From Coxiella-like endosymbiont (GTDB taxonomy: Bacteria; Pseudomonadota; Gammaproteobacteria; Coxiellales; Coxiellaceae), in NCBI RefSeq assembly GCF_030643785.1, contig NZ_CP094378.1, forward strand, positions 1,178,001 to 1,242,000: a DNA stretch of 64,000 bases. The letters are read 5' to 3'. How positions within the stretch are numbered: position 1 is the stretch's first letter; the number at the start of each line of letters is the position of its first letter. The notes under the pieces are model-generated. The model was not told the origin of the DNA and searched no databases. It saw only the letters and a program-made list of their open reading frames with translations. The position numbers and the translations under genes were made by a program. Of the stretch, positions 9,915 through 19,388 are shown one piece after another.

Positions 9915-12900
9915 TCACACACGCTCAATCCTTTCTGTCGCAAACAGGTAATCCAGCCACAAATCGGATAAAATTTCCTGAGTTCGGTTCTGAGAAAAAC
10001 GCTCTTCGATATTTTTAATATCCACCAATTCCATAGGCTGATGTTGCCAAGAACAAGCATAAACGGCTTTTGTCCGCTTCCCTGTGCTAGGATCGATTTG
10101 CCATTGCAGGCATTGAGCACATACCCCTTTCATCATGCATTGCATTGGCCCATAAACCGAAGCGACAAATTCCACTTCAGGTTTGAAATATTTCTTTAAT
10201 AGGCCCTCTCGACCTTTTTGAACTTGCCGAAGAAGATGAGTCGAACCGATTACGTACACACGATCAATCGTCTGCAGCGAAAGGGATGGTTGCTCTATTT
10301 CGTAGCGGCGCAAAACGGAAATAAGTTCTCCCTGCGCGACTCTATCTTGAGAACGTCGTGGTTTAATTCTTCCACCCTTTTGAGTCAGCCACAAAACAAC
10401 ATCGCTTACCGCCTCTAATTCTTCGTGGCAGTAAAGTTCATTAGCCGTTTCCATTAAGGCCACATAGAACACGCGATGCCCCGCTTTCCGCAATGTAGGC
10501 CCTAAAGAGCGCAAATGTGAAGCAGCCAGAGCCCCTCCAATAATCATTATATTTTTCTGGCTCTCTGTGGGAATTTTGCTATAACAACCTGTCGGTCCCA
10601 TAATGGAAATCGGCTGGCCCGGTTTTAAGGTTGCTACCAATCGGGAGCTCGCCCCACGCTCCAAAACCATAAAACTCACTACATCTGGATCGGAATTTTG
10701 ATTCACACCAATCATTGCCAAGGCTTCCGTTTGTAACCGTGTATCGCCAATAAGGGGTGATAAGCATTCGAAATTCTGCAATCGATAAAATTGGCCCGCT
10801 CGAAAGTTACGGGCTGCCATTAATGCTCTAATTTGGCATTCGACCATGGCAGGAGAATGTCGTCGAACCGCTATCACCTTCGCTTCAAAAAGGGTGGCCA
10901 TCTGGTCACGGAATTTATCATATTCAATCACGTCTCCATTAAACCGATGATTATGTTCGAGTGCTTCGACAATTTTTGGATAGGTCCGCTTAGCAGAGGC
11001 AATAGCTTTCACGACACTTCCATGGAAAATGGGATGTGTGTCGCCTAAAAAACTTACTCGATGCTCGCCCTTTTCATAACTCGTAAAGGGCCCAAAATCC
11101 TCAATTTTACAATGACCTTCTTCACTAACTTCTTTTAATTTATTATCTTTAAATTCAAATCGTTGGTAATTAAAGCCTTCACGAGAGAAAGTATCTCTAT
11201 GCTCATAAGCATACGCGATATTGGGCTTAGCTCCAGTCGCCACGAAAATGGAGCGGGCAGGCAAGGTTTGATCCTCATCCGTTACAATCCAAACCCCTTC
11301 TTCATCCATGACACGCCATTGACATACTAAAGCTATTGCCCAACCTTGGGCATCTAATTTCACGGCTTTTGGTTCTAGACCCTCAGCGTAATAGATGCCT
11401 TCTTCTAAGGCCTTTATTACCTCCTCGTGGTTACGTTTATAAGCAGGAGACTCTTCCATAGTCCGGCGATAAGCTATGGTTATTCCACCCCATCCTCGGA
11501 GAAGCTTTACTAAATCAATCGGTCGATCTTCTTCTTTTGCTTTCAGGCGCTCCGCACCGACAGCTCGCCCATGATTAAGAAATTCATCTAAAACTTCCAA
11601 TGAAACTTGATCAAAACGAGACCTTACAGCTTCTTCTCCAAAGAATTTGATAAGCTTTTTATATCGTTGAGTTATTTTTTCTACTTGAGCGATGTAATAT
11701 GCTTGAACTTCCGTGGCCGTATCGATGGCGGTTAATCCGCCTCCAATCACTACGGCGGGCAAGCGCACTTGTAAATTAGCCAAGCTTGAGGATTTAGCAG
11801 CACCAGTTAATTGAAGTGCCATTAAAAAATCGTTAGCCTGGCGCATCCCTGGAGCTAGGCTATTTGGAATCTGCAATTCGCGCGGCAAACCAGCCCCCAC
11901 AGCTATTGCTAAATGATCGAAACCCAGACGCCATACATCTTCAACCAATAAAGTGCCACCGAAACGAACGCTGCCAAATACTTGAAAATAGGGACGCCTT
12001 AATAAACTGATGTAAATTAGTTTTAAGAAATTTTTATCCCAACGCACAGTAATTCCATATTCGGCAACTCCACCAAAACCGGCCATTACCCGATTGTCCA
12101 ACCGTTTTTTTAGATCCACATAATTTCGAATAGGCTCAGCAATAAGATCAGAAGGCAAGGGTTCAATCTTTAAACCATCGGTTCCCACAACAGCAAAGCC
12201 TTCCATCAAAAGAAAATGTGCCAATGTAAACCCAGCAGGCCCCATTCCCATAATCAACACTTTTTTTCCATTATAAGCTTTAGGTAGGTATTGTTCTTGC
12301 CGTAGGGGATTCCAACGTGTAAGCAAATCATAGATCTCCACACCCCAGGGTAATTCCAATACGTCCGTTAAAATTCGTGTTTCAGTCTGAGGAATGTTAA
12401 CGGGCTCTTGTTTTTGGTAAATGCAAGCTTTCATACAATCGTTGCAAATACGATGCCCCGTAGCTGGGCACATAGGATTATCGATCATAACAGTGGCTAA
12501 AGCAGCAATTGCATAGCCCTTCTTTTTCAAAATATGCATTTCGGAAATTTTTTCATCCAAGGGACATCCTGTTAAAGTTTCACCTAAAGGATTAATCTTT
12601 AGGTTTCGATTTGGATCGCCTTTTTTTACTGGAAATCCTTTGGAACAAAAATCCCCATCAGTTTTGTGACAATAAATACAATAATGAACATGGGCCATTG
12701 CTTCACGCCGTTCCATCCGCGGATCGGTCAAAGTGAAGCCGTCCCGATAACGGCGCGATTCCGGCGGCCCCTCTAAACGTCCCAGTGCATCTTCAGGAAG
12801 AGCAACCGTTTCTACTAAATTTTCATAATTTAGATGTTTGTGTAAACGAAAGCTTATCCATCCTCTTACTGCATTCTTTCCTTCTAATTGAGTAAGGGCA

Positions 12901-13433
12901 GCAACACACCAGGAAGTAAGTTTTTCAATAAATGCTGCATTATCTTCAGGCGCTTCCAATAACCGCTGTCCCCACCGAGCGATGGCCCATTCTCGATCAA
13001 CTTCATTTAATCTGTTTTCTTCTAATTGATCAGTTACCCATTGATCTAATAGTGAAAAACTTTCTATTAAATCTGCCTTTTTGAGCAGCCTGCGTGCTTG
13101 ACGCAAGACATAGAATTTTTTGAAAGCAAAAATGATGTTTTCTTTTAAAGTGGCGACACGCAAATGGTTGGCCGATTTCTCAATTGAAAAAAAATCTGCA
13201 ATAAAAGTTTCTAAAAGAGGCCCACAGGCAATGATTAACTCGCTGATCTCTTGAGGTTTTAAGGGTTCATTTTCTCGATACCGCAGAAGTCGTGCGTGCA
13301 AGATTTCATCTTTTGTTTTTAGAAAAATCAGAAAAGCAGCATCCAGCTTTGCAAGCCCATTTATCGTAAATAATTCTGAAAAGTTGAATCCTTTCAGAAC
13401 CAGTGGTAAATTAGTCATGGAAAGCATATTCAT
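9915..13433 (-). CDS. Large FAD/NAD(P)-dependent oxidoreductase fused to a DHODB/PyrK-like reductase (1172 aa)
   Basis: Three modules in one polypeptide. Residues 1-240: helical, unrecognised. Residues about 250-340: GltD/DPD-type iron-sulfur region with Cys252, 255, 263, 290 and CPATGHRICNDCMKAC (322-337). Residues about 390-830: glutathione-reductase-like flavin domain with GMGPAG (396-401) and a second nucleotide site GGGLTA (564-569). Residues about 870-1172: ferredoxin-reductase-like domain ending in a C-x5-C-x2-C-x18-C site (Cys1099, 1105, 1108, 1127) as in dihydroorotate dehydrogenase electron-transfer subunits. It likely passes electrons between NAD(P)H and an unknown acceptor. Uninterrupted over 3.5 kb, in a window full of decay, which implies selection. 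Several Met codons near the start make the exact N-terminus uncertain. Confidence 0.82.
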   Translation of the reverse strand: MNMLSMTNLPLVLKGFNFSELFTINGLAKLDAAFLIFLKTKDEILHARLLRYRENEPLKPQEISELIIACGPLLETFIADFFSIEKSANHLRVATLKENIIFAFKKFYVLRQARRLLKKADLIESFSLLDQWVTDQLEENRLNEVDREWAIARWGQRLLEAPEDNAAFIEKLTSWCVAALTQLEGKNAVRGWISFRLHKHLNYENLVETVALPEDALGRLEGPPESRRYRDGFTLTDPRMERREAMAHVHYCIYCHKTDGDFCSKGFPVKKGDPNRNLKINPLGETLTGCPLDEKISEMHILKKKGYAIAALATVMIDNPMCPATGHRICNDCMKACIYQKQEPVNIPQTETRILTDVLELPWGVEIYDLLTRWNPLRQEQYLPKAYNGKKVLIMGMGPAGFTLAHFLLMEGFAVVGTDGLKIEPLPSDLIAEPIRNYVDLKKRLDNRVMAGFGGVAEYGITVRWDKNFLKLIYISLLRRPYFQVFGSVRFGGTLLVEDVWRLGFDHLAIAVGAGLPRELQIPNSLAPGMRQANDFLMALQLTGAAKSSSLANLQVRLPAVVIGGGLTAIDTATEVQAYYIAQVEKITQRYKKLIKFFGEEAVRSRFDQVSLEVLDEFLNHGRAVGAERLKAKEEDRPIDLVKLLRGWGGITIAYRRTMEESPAYKRNHEEVIKALEEGIYYAEGLEPKAVKLDAQGWAIALVCQWRVMDEEGVWIVTDEDQTLPARSIFVATGAKPNIAYAYEHRDTFSREGFNYQRFEFKDNKLKEVSEEGHCKIEDFGPFTSYEKGEHRVSFLGDTHPIFHGSVVKAIASAKRTYPKIVEALEHNHRFNGDVIEYDKFRDQMATLFEAKVIAVRRHSPAMVECQIRALMAARNFRAGQFYRLQNFECLSPLIGDTRLQTEALAMIGVNQNSDPDVVSFMVLERGASSRLVATLKPGQPISIMGPTGCYSKIPTESQKNIMIIGGALAASHLRSLGPTLRKAGHRVFYVALMETANELYCHEELEAVSDVVLWLTQKGGRIKPRRSQDRVAQGELISVLRRYEIEQPSLSLQTIDRVYVIGSTHLLRQVQKGREGLLKKYFKPEVEFVASVYGPMQCMMKGVCAQCLQWQIDPSTGKRTKAVYACSWQHQPMELVDIKNIEERFSQNRTQEILSDLWLDYLFATERIERV

Positions 13434-13486
13434 TTCATATTACAATCTAACTATAATTCATCAGGCACCATATTTTAGCAGAGCTT

Positions 13487-13690
13487 ATGTTTAGAAAGAA
13501 AAATAATTATCAAAAGACTTCAGGAGCTTACATTAGCGAAATTGATAAGCGTTTGGCTGATTTTGATCAAAACCATGCATGGTCAGCTACGCAGCTGGCC
13601 GAAATCACCAAATACAAACGAATTTTTCATTTACAGAATACTCCCTCTTCCTCTTCTGTAAAAAGAAAAACTTTATGGGATTTCGAGTAA
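13487..13690 (+). CDS. Small conserved hypothetical protein (67 aa)
   Basis: A 67-residue, charged, soluble protein (MFRKKNNYQKTSGAYISEID at the start; ITKYKRIFHLQ in the middle; KRKTLWDFE end). No domain that I can name. It resembles short uncharacterised proteins of Legionellales that start MFRKK and contain EID..L..FD repeats, but this is from memory. It is divergent from the 1172-residue oxidoreductase (53 bases apart) and convergent with grxD (4 bases between stops). An intact frame with sensible codon use in a compact setting argues that it is real. Confidence 0.6.
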   Translation: MFRKKNNYQKTSGAYISEIDKRLADFDQNHAWSATQLAEITKYKRIFHLQNTPSSSSVKRKTLWDFE

Positions 13691-13694
13691 ATAA

Positions 13695-14003
13695 CTATAA
13701 GCCTTCTAGCAATTTCGTTAACTCTCCGCTTGTGAACAGTTCGCTAACGATATCACTTCCGCCAATAAGCTCACCATTGATATAGAGTTGGGGAATCGTA
13801 GGCCAATTGGAAAAATCTTTAATTCCTTGACGAAGCTCGGATGACTCTAAAACGTCAAAGCTTGTAAACTGGGCTCCACATTGGCGCAGAATATGAACCA
13901 CACGTCCTGAAAAGCCGCATTGAGGAAAGTCAGGCGTTCCTTTCATATACAACACAATAGGGTTAGTTTCTATTTGTTGTCGAATTTCTTCTTGGATACT
14001 CAT
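13695..14003 (-). CDS. grxD: Monothiol glutaredoxin GrxD
   Basis: Monothiol glutaredoxin (about 102 residues) that carries a 2Fe-2S cluster between two subunits or with a BolA partner and delivers clusters to target proteins. Motifs: LYMKGTPDFPQCGFS with the single active cysteine (CGFS, Cys29 from the chosen start), the cis-proline TIPQLYINGELIGGSDI, and the C-terminal glutathione-binding GGSD. I chose ATG 14003 (MSIQEEIRQQ) because it matches the usual start and has AGAGA in front; an in-frame ATG at 14027 adds eight residues. A BolA-family gene lies 120 bases upstream on the same strand, matching the known GrxD-BolA partnership. Intact. Confidence 0.93.
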   Translation of the reverse strand: MSIQEEIRQQIETNPIVLYMKGTPDFPQCGFSGRVVHILRQCGAQFTSFDVLESSELRQGIKDFSNWPTIPQLYINGELIGGSDIVSELFTSGELTKLLEGL

Positions 14004-14122
14004 TAATTGATCTCTTTTTATTTTCATAGTTTCCGACTTAACTCTGGCTTAGTGATTTTTCTGCTCCGTGGGTTATTTTGGCCCATCTCTCATGCATCCT
14101 TGACGCTAGTCGCTCCACACAA

Positions 14123-14386
14123 TCAGTAAGCCAGAATTTTAGCCCCGGGGATCGTTTTATATTCATCCGGCGTATGCGTTTTTAAGGAAAGGGCGTGAAT
14201 ATCAGATTTCATGCGATTCCCGAGAGCATTGTAAACCATACGATGACGAGCTACTCGGTTTCTACCTTCAAATGTAGAACATAAAACCACTGCTTCAAAA
14301 TGCTGCCCATCTCCCTCTACAAAAACAACTTGGCTCTCGGGCAAACCCGCTTCAATCCAACTTTTGATATTATCCACCGTTACCAC
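14123..14386 (-). CDS. ibaG: BolA family protein (IbaG-like)
   Basis: An 87-residue BolA-fold protein: MVTVDNIKSWIEAGLPESQV, then EGDGQHFEAVVLCSTFEGRN with the conserved histidine and F, RVARHRMVYNAL, and HALSLKTHTPDEY at the end. BolA proteins bind 2Fe-2S clusters together with monothiol glutaredoxins; the neighbouring grxD fits that. The short size and the sequence around MVYNALG place it nearer IbaG/YrbA than to BolA itself. Intact and complete. Confidence 0.85.
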   Translation of the reverse strand: MVTVDNIKSWIEAGLPESQVVFVEGDGQHFEAVVLCSTFEGRNRVARHRMVYNALGNRMKSDIHALSLKTHTPDEYKTIPGAKILAY

Positions 14387-14472
14387 AAATGTTCACTGAA
14401 CTAAGTTGTTTTTGTTTATAGGGATACGATTTTGATTTTAGTGGAATTGATAGCTTCAATTACACTCTTCGT

Positions 14473-14494
14473 TATACTATAATTTCTAAGGGAG
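14473..14494 (+). promoter_or_regulatory. Probable -10 elements and ribosome binding site of fdxA
   Basis: Overlapping TATACT (14473-14478) and TATAAT (14478-14483) lie about 22-32 bases before the fdxA ATG, followed by AAGGGAG at 14488-14494 as ribosome binding site. With the start so close, transcription would begin just before or at the binding site. No good -35 box at 17 bases is evident, so this is a moderate call. Confidence 0.4.
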
Positions 14495-14504
14495 CTACTG
14501 TAAA

Positions 14505-14840
14505 ATGACTTTTATTGTAATTGATCACTGTATACGTTGCAAGTACACAGACTGCGTGGAAGTCTGTCCTGTAGATTGTTTCCACGAAGGCCCCAACATG
14601 TTGGTCATCGATCCAGACGAATGCATTGATTGCAATCTTTGCGTTCCGGAATGCCCCGTCGATGCTATCTTTGCTGAAGACGACTTACCCCAAGAAAAGC
14701 AATATTTTCTAAAACTCAATGCAGAACTTGCCAAGCAGTGGCCTATTATTACCGCCAAAAAAGAAGCTCCGAAAGATGCTGATGATTGGGCAGATATTCC
14801 TGACAAGCTTCAATATCTAGAGCGCGAATGGTCGGAATAA
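14505..14840 (+). CDS. fdxA: Ferredoxin FdxA (7Fe type, [3Fe-4S][4Fe-4S])
   Basis: Electron carrier of 111 residues. The first cluster region has Cys9, 12, 17, 21 and 25 ([17 protein letters not shown]) and the second a regular C-x2-C-x2-C-x3-CP at 40-51 ([12 protein letters not shown]). The C-terminal extension ([19 protein letters not shown]...LQYLEREW) is typical of FdxA from proteobacteria. An AAGGGAG site precedes the ATG. It is divergent from the BolA gene. Intact; probably a partner for oxidoreductases such as the large flavoprotein in this window, though that is inference. Confidence 0.93.
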   Translation: MTFIVIDHCIRCKYTDCVEVCPVDCFHEGPNMLVIDPDECIDCNLCVPECPVDAIFAEDDLPQEKQYFLKLNAELAKQWPIITAKKEAPKDADDWADIPDKLQYLEREWSE

Positions 14841-15534
14841 AAAAATGAGTCGGTTTCGTCGCTACCAGGGAAAAGCTTATCAACGTGGGATACCCTTGAA
14901 ACAAATACCACTCATTTTATTCATGCTCTTATTGAAAATAGTATCCAGACCGGTCAGCGGATTGTCTCGTTGGTGATAATCAACAAGAAATTCAATAAGC
15001 CATGCGTTACGAGCCATTCGTTATTTGTTTTTTTAGTCACCGAACCCTTGATTGCTTACGATCGGAAAGCTTGGGATCCACTGTTGATAATCGCGTCCGT
15101 TATGCTTTTTCATCCGCTTTAGGTTGTCGCTTAGTTTTTCATGAGGAATTTTGGGAATGGATTGTCAATTGACTTACTAATAGAGGACACCCTATTGATA
15201 TCCTATTCTAGACACTAATCGTCATCAAACCTTATTACCAGAAGGCACGGAAACCCATTCACAACACTAACGGAATAGCAGCAGCTTGCTATTTTCAGCA
15301 CCAAGGGAAACATATTTTTATGTTACCAAGGCCGCCAAAAGAATGTTTTCCTATTTTTCACTGCCTTTTTTCCGAAATTGCAGGAAAGTAACTATCCTTA
15401 AAAAATTTATCGAAAAACTTGGCTGTTAGTTAAGGCTAATGAAGGGCTTTTAGCTAGTCAGTTAGAAAAATTAATGCCAGATTTCCAGTGTAATTTGGGA
15501 TATTGTATACGTTCCCCCTATTTAAAAATAAAAT

Positions 15535-15570
15535 TATGGAGTGAAAATCAAGTATGGAGTGAAAATCAAG
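15535..15570. repeat. 18-bp tandem duplication
   Basis: tatggagtgaaaatcaag occurs twice, perfectly, in the cinA-like relic. Being 18 bp it keeps the frame (LWSENQ repeated as WSENQ). Confidence 0.9.
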
Positions 15571-15600
15571 CAGTGCTCGAAGAATTAAGCAGACACTTTT

Positions 15601-15626
15601 TACCTATTCTTATTACCTATTCTTAA
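15601..15626. repeat. 13-bp tandem duplication
   Basis: tacctattcttat followed by tacctattcttaa (12 of 13 identical) at the 3' end of the cinA-like relic. Confidence 0.8.
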
Positions 15627-15649
15627 ATCTTACCTCTTAAATCTTACCT
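15622..15649. repeat. 14-bp tandem duplication
   Basis: cttaaatcttacct occurs twice, perfectly, starting inside the previous duplication, so two independent duplication events are nested or adjacent here. Confidence 0.88.
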
Positions 15650-15679
15650 GGTCGGCTAAAGTAAAATAAATCTCCTCAA

Positions 15680-16430
15680 AACTCATTGCGATTAATGTAT
15701 GCCCTATGGCGTAATCGCAAGTCGTTTGAAAGCAAAATGGTAAAATTAATTAAAAACGGTCCAAAAATTAAAAATATAATAGCATCAAAAATTAAACTTA
15801 AATGATGCTCCATCAGCCATTTACCATGCAAAGTCGTTGGCAAAACAATAAGAAGAAAAAATAGATAGGTAGCGTATAAGACAAAAACTCGTAACTAGTT
15901 TTTATATCCTACGTAGCGTGCACTTTGATGAAATCCTTCCCATACACTCAGCTGGTTCAACACCAATAGAATTACAAAAGAAAAAAGAAAAAATAAAACA
16001 AAGAAAATCATCAAAGGGAAGGCAATAAAAACTAATACTAGCAAAGCTCGAAAAAGAGGTTGATGCACAAAAAATAAAAAATAATGCAATTAAATTACTT
16101 AAGAAGTAACTAATAAAAAATAATAAACAAAAACCAATAATAAAAATAAAAAATTCCAAATACACTAATGACAACTTAAAGTAGACATTTCTAAATGCTT
16201 GAGTTAATTTTATCGGTATGCCCTTAAAAATCGCATCGGCTTTCGTACAAAGCGAGCACCCACACAGATAAATTTCTAATAAAACGATAATGAAAAATAG
16301 GATCAAATATAATTAACGGTGGGAAGATATATTTCCCAAATGCGAATACAGATTTTTAATGACAGCGCCCAGTAGAGTTACAGGAAATATTGCTTTAAAA
16401 ATAACTCCGTAATATTAAAAATAACTCCGT
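15680..16430 (-). pseudogene. Multi-spanning membrane protein of unknown family, frameshifted
   Basis: The minus strand reads as long hydrophobic stretches split over two or three frames: FKAIFPVTLLGAVIKNLYSHLG (about 16330-16400), LFFIIVLLEIYLCGCSLCTK, AFRNVYFKLSLVYLEFFIFI, then FDDFLCFIFSFFFCNS or the parallel frame FVILLVLNQLSVWEGFHQSA, and further LPTTLHGKWLMEHHLSLI near 15785-15845. At least four or five membrane segments are apparent. The repeated short blocks and AT-rich codons make the family unclear; it resembles uncharacterised membrane proteins with a loop AFRNVYFKL. Broken by at least two frameshifts. It lies downstream of the fadB relic on the same strand. Confidence 0.5.
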
Positions 16431-16434
16431 AATA
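16395..16434. repeat. 20-bp tandem duplication
   Basis: ttaaaaataactccgtaata occurs twice, perfectly, between the fadB relic and the membrane-protein relic. Confidence 0.9.
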
Positions 16435-16607
16435 TTTCAAAGACTAGCCAATTAAGTAAAAAGGGGCTCTTGCCCTGCAGGGTATAAACTCATTGCCACT
16501 GGCACAATGAATAGGCCCTCCAACGAAAAGGCGCGAAACCCGCACCGAATATAAATAACTCCGGCGTCTGCCAGATCCTCATTGTCAACAACACTTTCAT
16601 CCAAACA

Positions 16608-16633
16608 TTTCATTACTTCGTTTCATTACTTCG
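16608..16633. repeat. 13-bp tandem duplication in fadB relic
   Basis: tttcattacttcg occurs twice, perfectly; it changes the frame just before the VVDNEDLADAG segment. Confidence 0.88.
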
Positions 16634-17534
16634 TTTATAAATCGTAATATCAATCGATTCGTCAAATCAGAATTAGCAGACTCGCTCGACACATTTTTTG
16701 CTCCTATCTTTTTTCCGTCTCGATACTAATAAAATTCTTGGCCAGTTTTCACTCCGAGATGGTCTTCTTTAACTAAAGATTCCAGTTTTTGAGGAACTTC
16801 ATCCTCATAAAAACCCTTCAAATGATTGGCTACCAACAAACAAATATCCAATTCAACTCGATCCGAATTCCATAGGCCCCACGGGCATTCCAAAATCTAC
16901 TGCCGCCTTATCAATTAATTCTATAGAAAATCCATCCGTTAAAAATCGATTAGCTTCTAACAAATACGCCATAATTGCCCGATTAACTAAAAAAATCCTG
17001 GCTAATGCTAACGGACAAAGGCAATTTATCAATCTCCCCTACAAAAGCTACCGCTTTTTCAGCAACAGCGAGAGCTGTTTTTTTGACCTTTCGTCAATTC
17101 AAGCAAGGGCAGTTTTACTACTGAGTTGAAAAAATGAATCACCACTAATCGCTCTGGTTTTTTAAAACCGAAGCCAGCTCATCCAAAGAAAGACTAGATG
17201 TTTTTATGTTTTTTTGCTAAAACGGCTTCCGATTTTAATTGCGGCTCAATTGATTTAAAGAGATTCTGTTTTAATTTTAAGTCTTCAAATACAGCTTCAA
17301 TAATTACATCTGCCGTACGAATTCCGTTCCCTGCTGCATCAGGTTATAAACGATCCATCGCTTCTTAGATTAATTGAGGCACCTCCAATTTTTCTTATAC
17401 AAAGAATAGGCTCGCCTAATGGCTGGCACTAGTTTTTCTGTGGATTGATCTTGTAAAGTTACCCGCATTCCCTGAAGAGCACACCAAGTTGCAATATCAC
17501 CTCCTATCACACCCACAACCATATTACTGCTATT

Positions 17535-17566
17535 TTCTATCAGAATTAATTTCTATCAGCATTAAT
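17535..17566. repeat. 16-bp tandem duplication in fadB relic
   Basis: ttctatcagaattaat followed by ttctatcagcattaat (one mismatch). Confidence 0.85.
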
Positions 17567-18449
17567 TTCGCAATAGATTTGGCTTCTGTTAAATAAGCCT
17601 CTTGACTAATACCAGATTTCATCCAATTATCCACGATAGCATAAGGAGCAGGATAATGGGCTCAATTAACTTCGGCAGTTAATTTTTTATAAAATATTCG
17701 CCCCAACCAAGAGTCGTAACCAATCGGCATTCGAATAAGAGGCCCATCCTCTGGGATAATGGGAAGTAGTTTTGTAAAACGAAATAATGAGCAGCGCGCT
17801 TTAATTCTCGTGGTGGCATGGCTGCATCCACAATATCTAGTGTAGCGGCTTTTTTCTCGGAGATAGGCGAACCTCCGCAACATGATATTGCTTTAGGTGC
17901 ACCAATCAATTTAGGCAGATGAACGGTGCTGAGCCTCATCCTGGATGAATTCCTAATTTTACTTCCGGCAAGCGGATAATCATGGCTTTATCATCTTCGG
18001 CCACCCAATAGCGACATGCTAAAGCCACTTTCCTAAGCCAGCACCCAAACAAAAACCACTAATCATGGTAACGCGGTTGGCATAGATAAGGCTTCTAATT
18101 TATCCAGTACCAATTGAGCTTGGCAAATAAGGTCAAAAGCTTCTTTTTCGTTTTTTAAATCTACAAATTGTTTAATATCACCACCAGCAATAAATCCTTT
18201 TTTCTTTCCGGATAATAAAATAACTGCTTCGGGTTTTTCGTCTAAAAGGAAATCAAGAATCTGATTAAATTCTGTAAAAACCTCTCGATTCATAGAATTA
18301 ATGGACATATCTTCGCGGTCAATCGTAAGCCAAAGAATTTCTTCATCGTCCGTTTTCATCCACCAATGTTTGTAAGTTTGCTTTTCAACCATAATTATTC
18401 CCTCTCCAAGCTCCGCCTTACTCCCTCCAATCAAAGAGCTCCAATGCCT

Positions 18450-19289
18450 CGTTTGGCTTTTTTACGTTTTAATATCTCTATTTTAATATCTCTAATAAAT
18501 GAAGCACTAAGCGTATACCACTAGTAAGTTTTCCCACGAGGTGACCGATGATGGAAATGTCACCCCCAAACACTATCGATATTTAATTTTCTTCATCCAC
18601 ATATCCCTCGTCCAACGGCGATGGCTAAAACAGTAATGAAATTCCACGCCCTATCCACAAGCATTCCATCATCATTTACCATCCTTTTCCAAGCGCTAAT
18701 CTTCCACCAAGAATAAATTCGAGTGGAATAAAAATGTTATCTACCCAGATCGGGCCATTTAAAAAAGCGAGATTAAGAGAAGAGGGCTTATGCCGGGGCA
18801 CCTCTTTGGATGCCCCGCAACGACAGTAGAATGAGCATGGGCATAAAATCCATGACCTTCAAACGTTTATCAACAATAAGGCCCCAAAAACGTTCCTTTT
18901 TTAATATATTTCCACACATGCTCTGGCATATTTTGGTTTTGTTAGATTTTCCAATCTTTTAAAAACGCACACAACGTTTCCGTTTGACTATCATTGATTA
19001 TCAATGAAGGATTTCTCCTCATGTGTAAGAGTGAGTGTTTCTTCAGAGCAAATAATTTCTGTCAATCGGGTTTTCTACTATAGAATTGTTTTTTCCACCA
19101 AACATCACCAGCCTCTAAAGCGTCCTCCCTCTCTGCTTCGAAAATTGGTGGCAATTGTTTGTTAAAACATTGAAGTAAATAATGTCGCAGGTAAATCAAA
19201 ACAAACGCAGATAAAAGTAACCAAATTATTCCGAAAATAACGACTAATGCCAAAGGAAAGCTCGGACTGTTAATTAGAAGAAGGCTCAT
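18450..19289 (-). pseudogene. fadE: Acyl-CoA dehydrogenase FadE (long form), truncated and degraded
   Basis: First step of beta-oxidation. The N-terminus is still open at 19062-19289: a membrane segment (ALVVIFGIIWLLLSAFVLIYL), then PPIFEAEREDALEAGDVWWKKQFYSRKPD, which is the characteristic opening of the long FadE. Continuing on the minus strand in other frames: FLKDWKI and PEHVWKYIKK (about 18910-18975), FEGHGFYAHAHSTVVAGHPKR (about 18795-18860). The catalytic C-terminal half is not recognisable; DNA from 18450 to 18780 holds only weak traces. Normal length would be about 800 residues, so more than half is gone. It is immediately upstream of the fadB relic. Confidence 0.75.
18467..18494. 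repeat. 14-bp tandem duplication
   Basis: ttttaatatctcta occurs twice, perfectly, between the fadE and fadB relics. Confidence 0.88.
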
Positions 19290-19388
19290 AGAAATTAGAA
19301 TCCAGAATTTAGGAAGAGTTCGAAAATATAATAATTCAAAATGCCCTCCAATTAATTAAAAAGATCCAAGCAAAGAATATCCCTATTA

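Larger units (their letters stand above)
14846..15655 (+). pseudogene. CinA-like protein (molybdopterin-binding-fold domain), degraded
   Basis: Relic of the N-terminal CinA/MoCF domain. Readable pieces: DTLETNTTHFIHALIENSIQTGQRIVS near 14890-14970, GDNQQEIQ-AMRYEPF near 14979-15020, the core STVDNRVRYAFSSALGCRLVFHEEFWEWI (about 15076-15170), the proline-rich MLPRPPKECFPIFHCLF (about 15320-15365) and VKANEGLLASQLEKLMPDFQCNLGYCIRSP (about 15427-15520). Several frameshifts and stops, and three short tandem duplications (15535-15649) at the 3' side. It directly follows fdxA. The family is well supported; a full CinA with the C-terminal amidase domain is not visible. Confidence 0.75.
16440..18434 (-). 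pseudogene. fadB: Fatty acid oxidation complex alpha subunit (FadB/FadJ type), degraded
   Basis: Trifunctional enoyl-CoA hydratase/3-hydroxyacyl-CoA dehydrogenase of beta-oxidation. The first 110 codons (18063-18400) are still open: DDEEILWLTIDREDMSINSM, VILLSGKKKGFIAGGDIKQF (oxyanion-hole region). Then the frame breaks. Later pieces: VHLPKLIGAPKAI and SPISEKKAATLDIVDAA (17790-17930), the NAD-domain and its C-terminal domain as VDFGMPVGPME (about 16880-16915), DICLLVANHLKGFYEDEV and VKEDHLGVKTGQEFY (about 16735-16855), and finally VVDNEDLADAGV with an FGAGFAPFR-like end (about 16520-16600). Many stops, frameshifts and three tandem duplications in or beside it. A preceding fadE relic on the same strand indicates loss of the whole pathway. 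Confidence 0.87.

Noticed and set aside
10218-11048. Plus-strand open frames within the 1172-residue oxidoreductase gene
   Set aside because: They are antisense shadows of a well supported, motif-rich gene.
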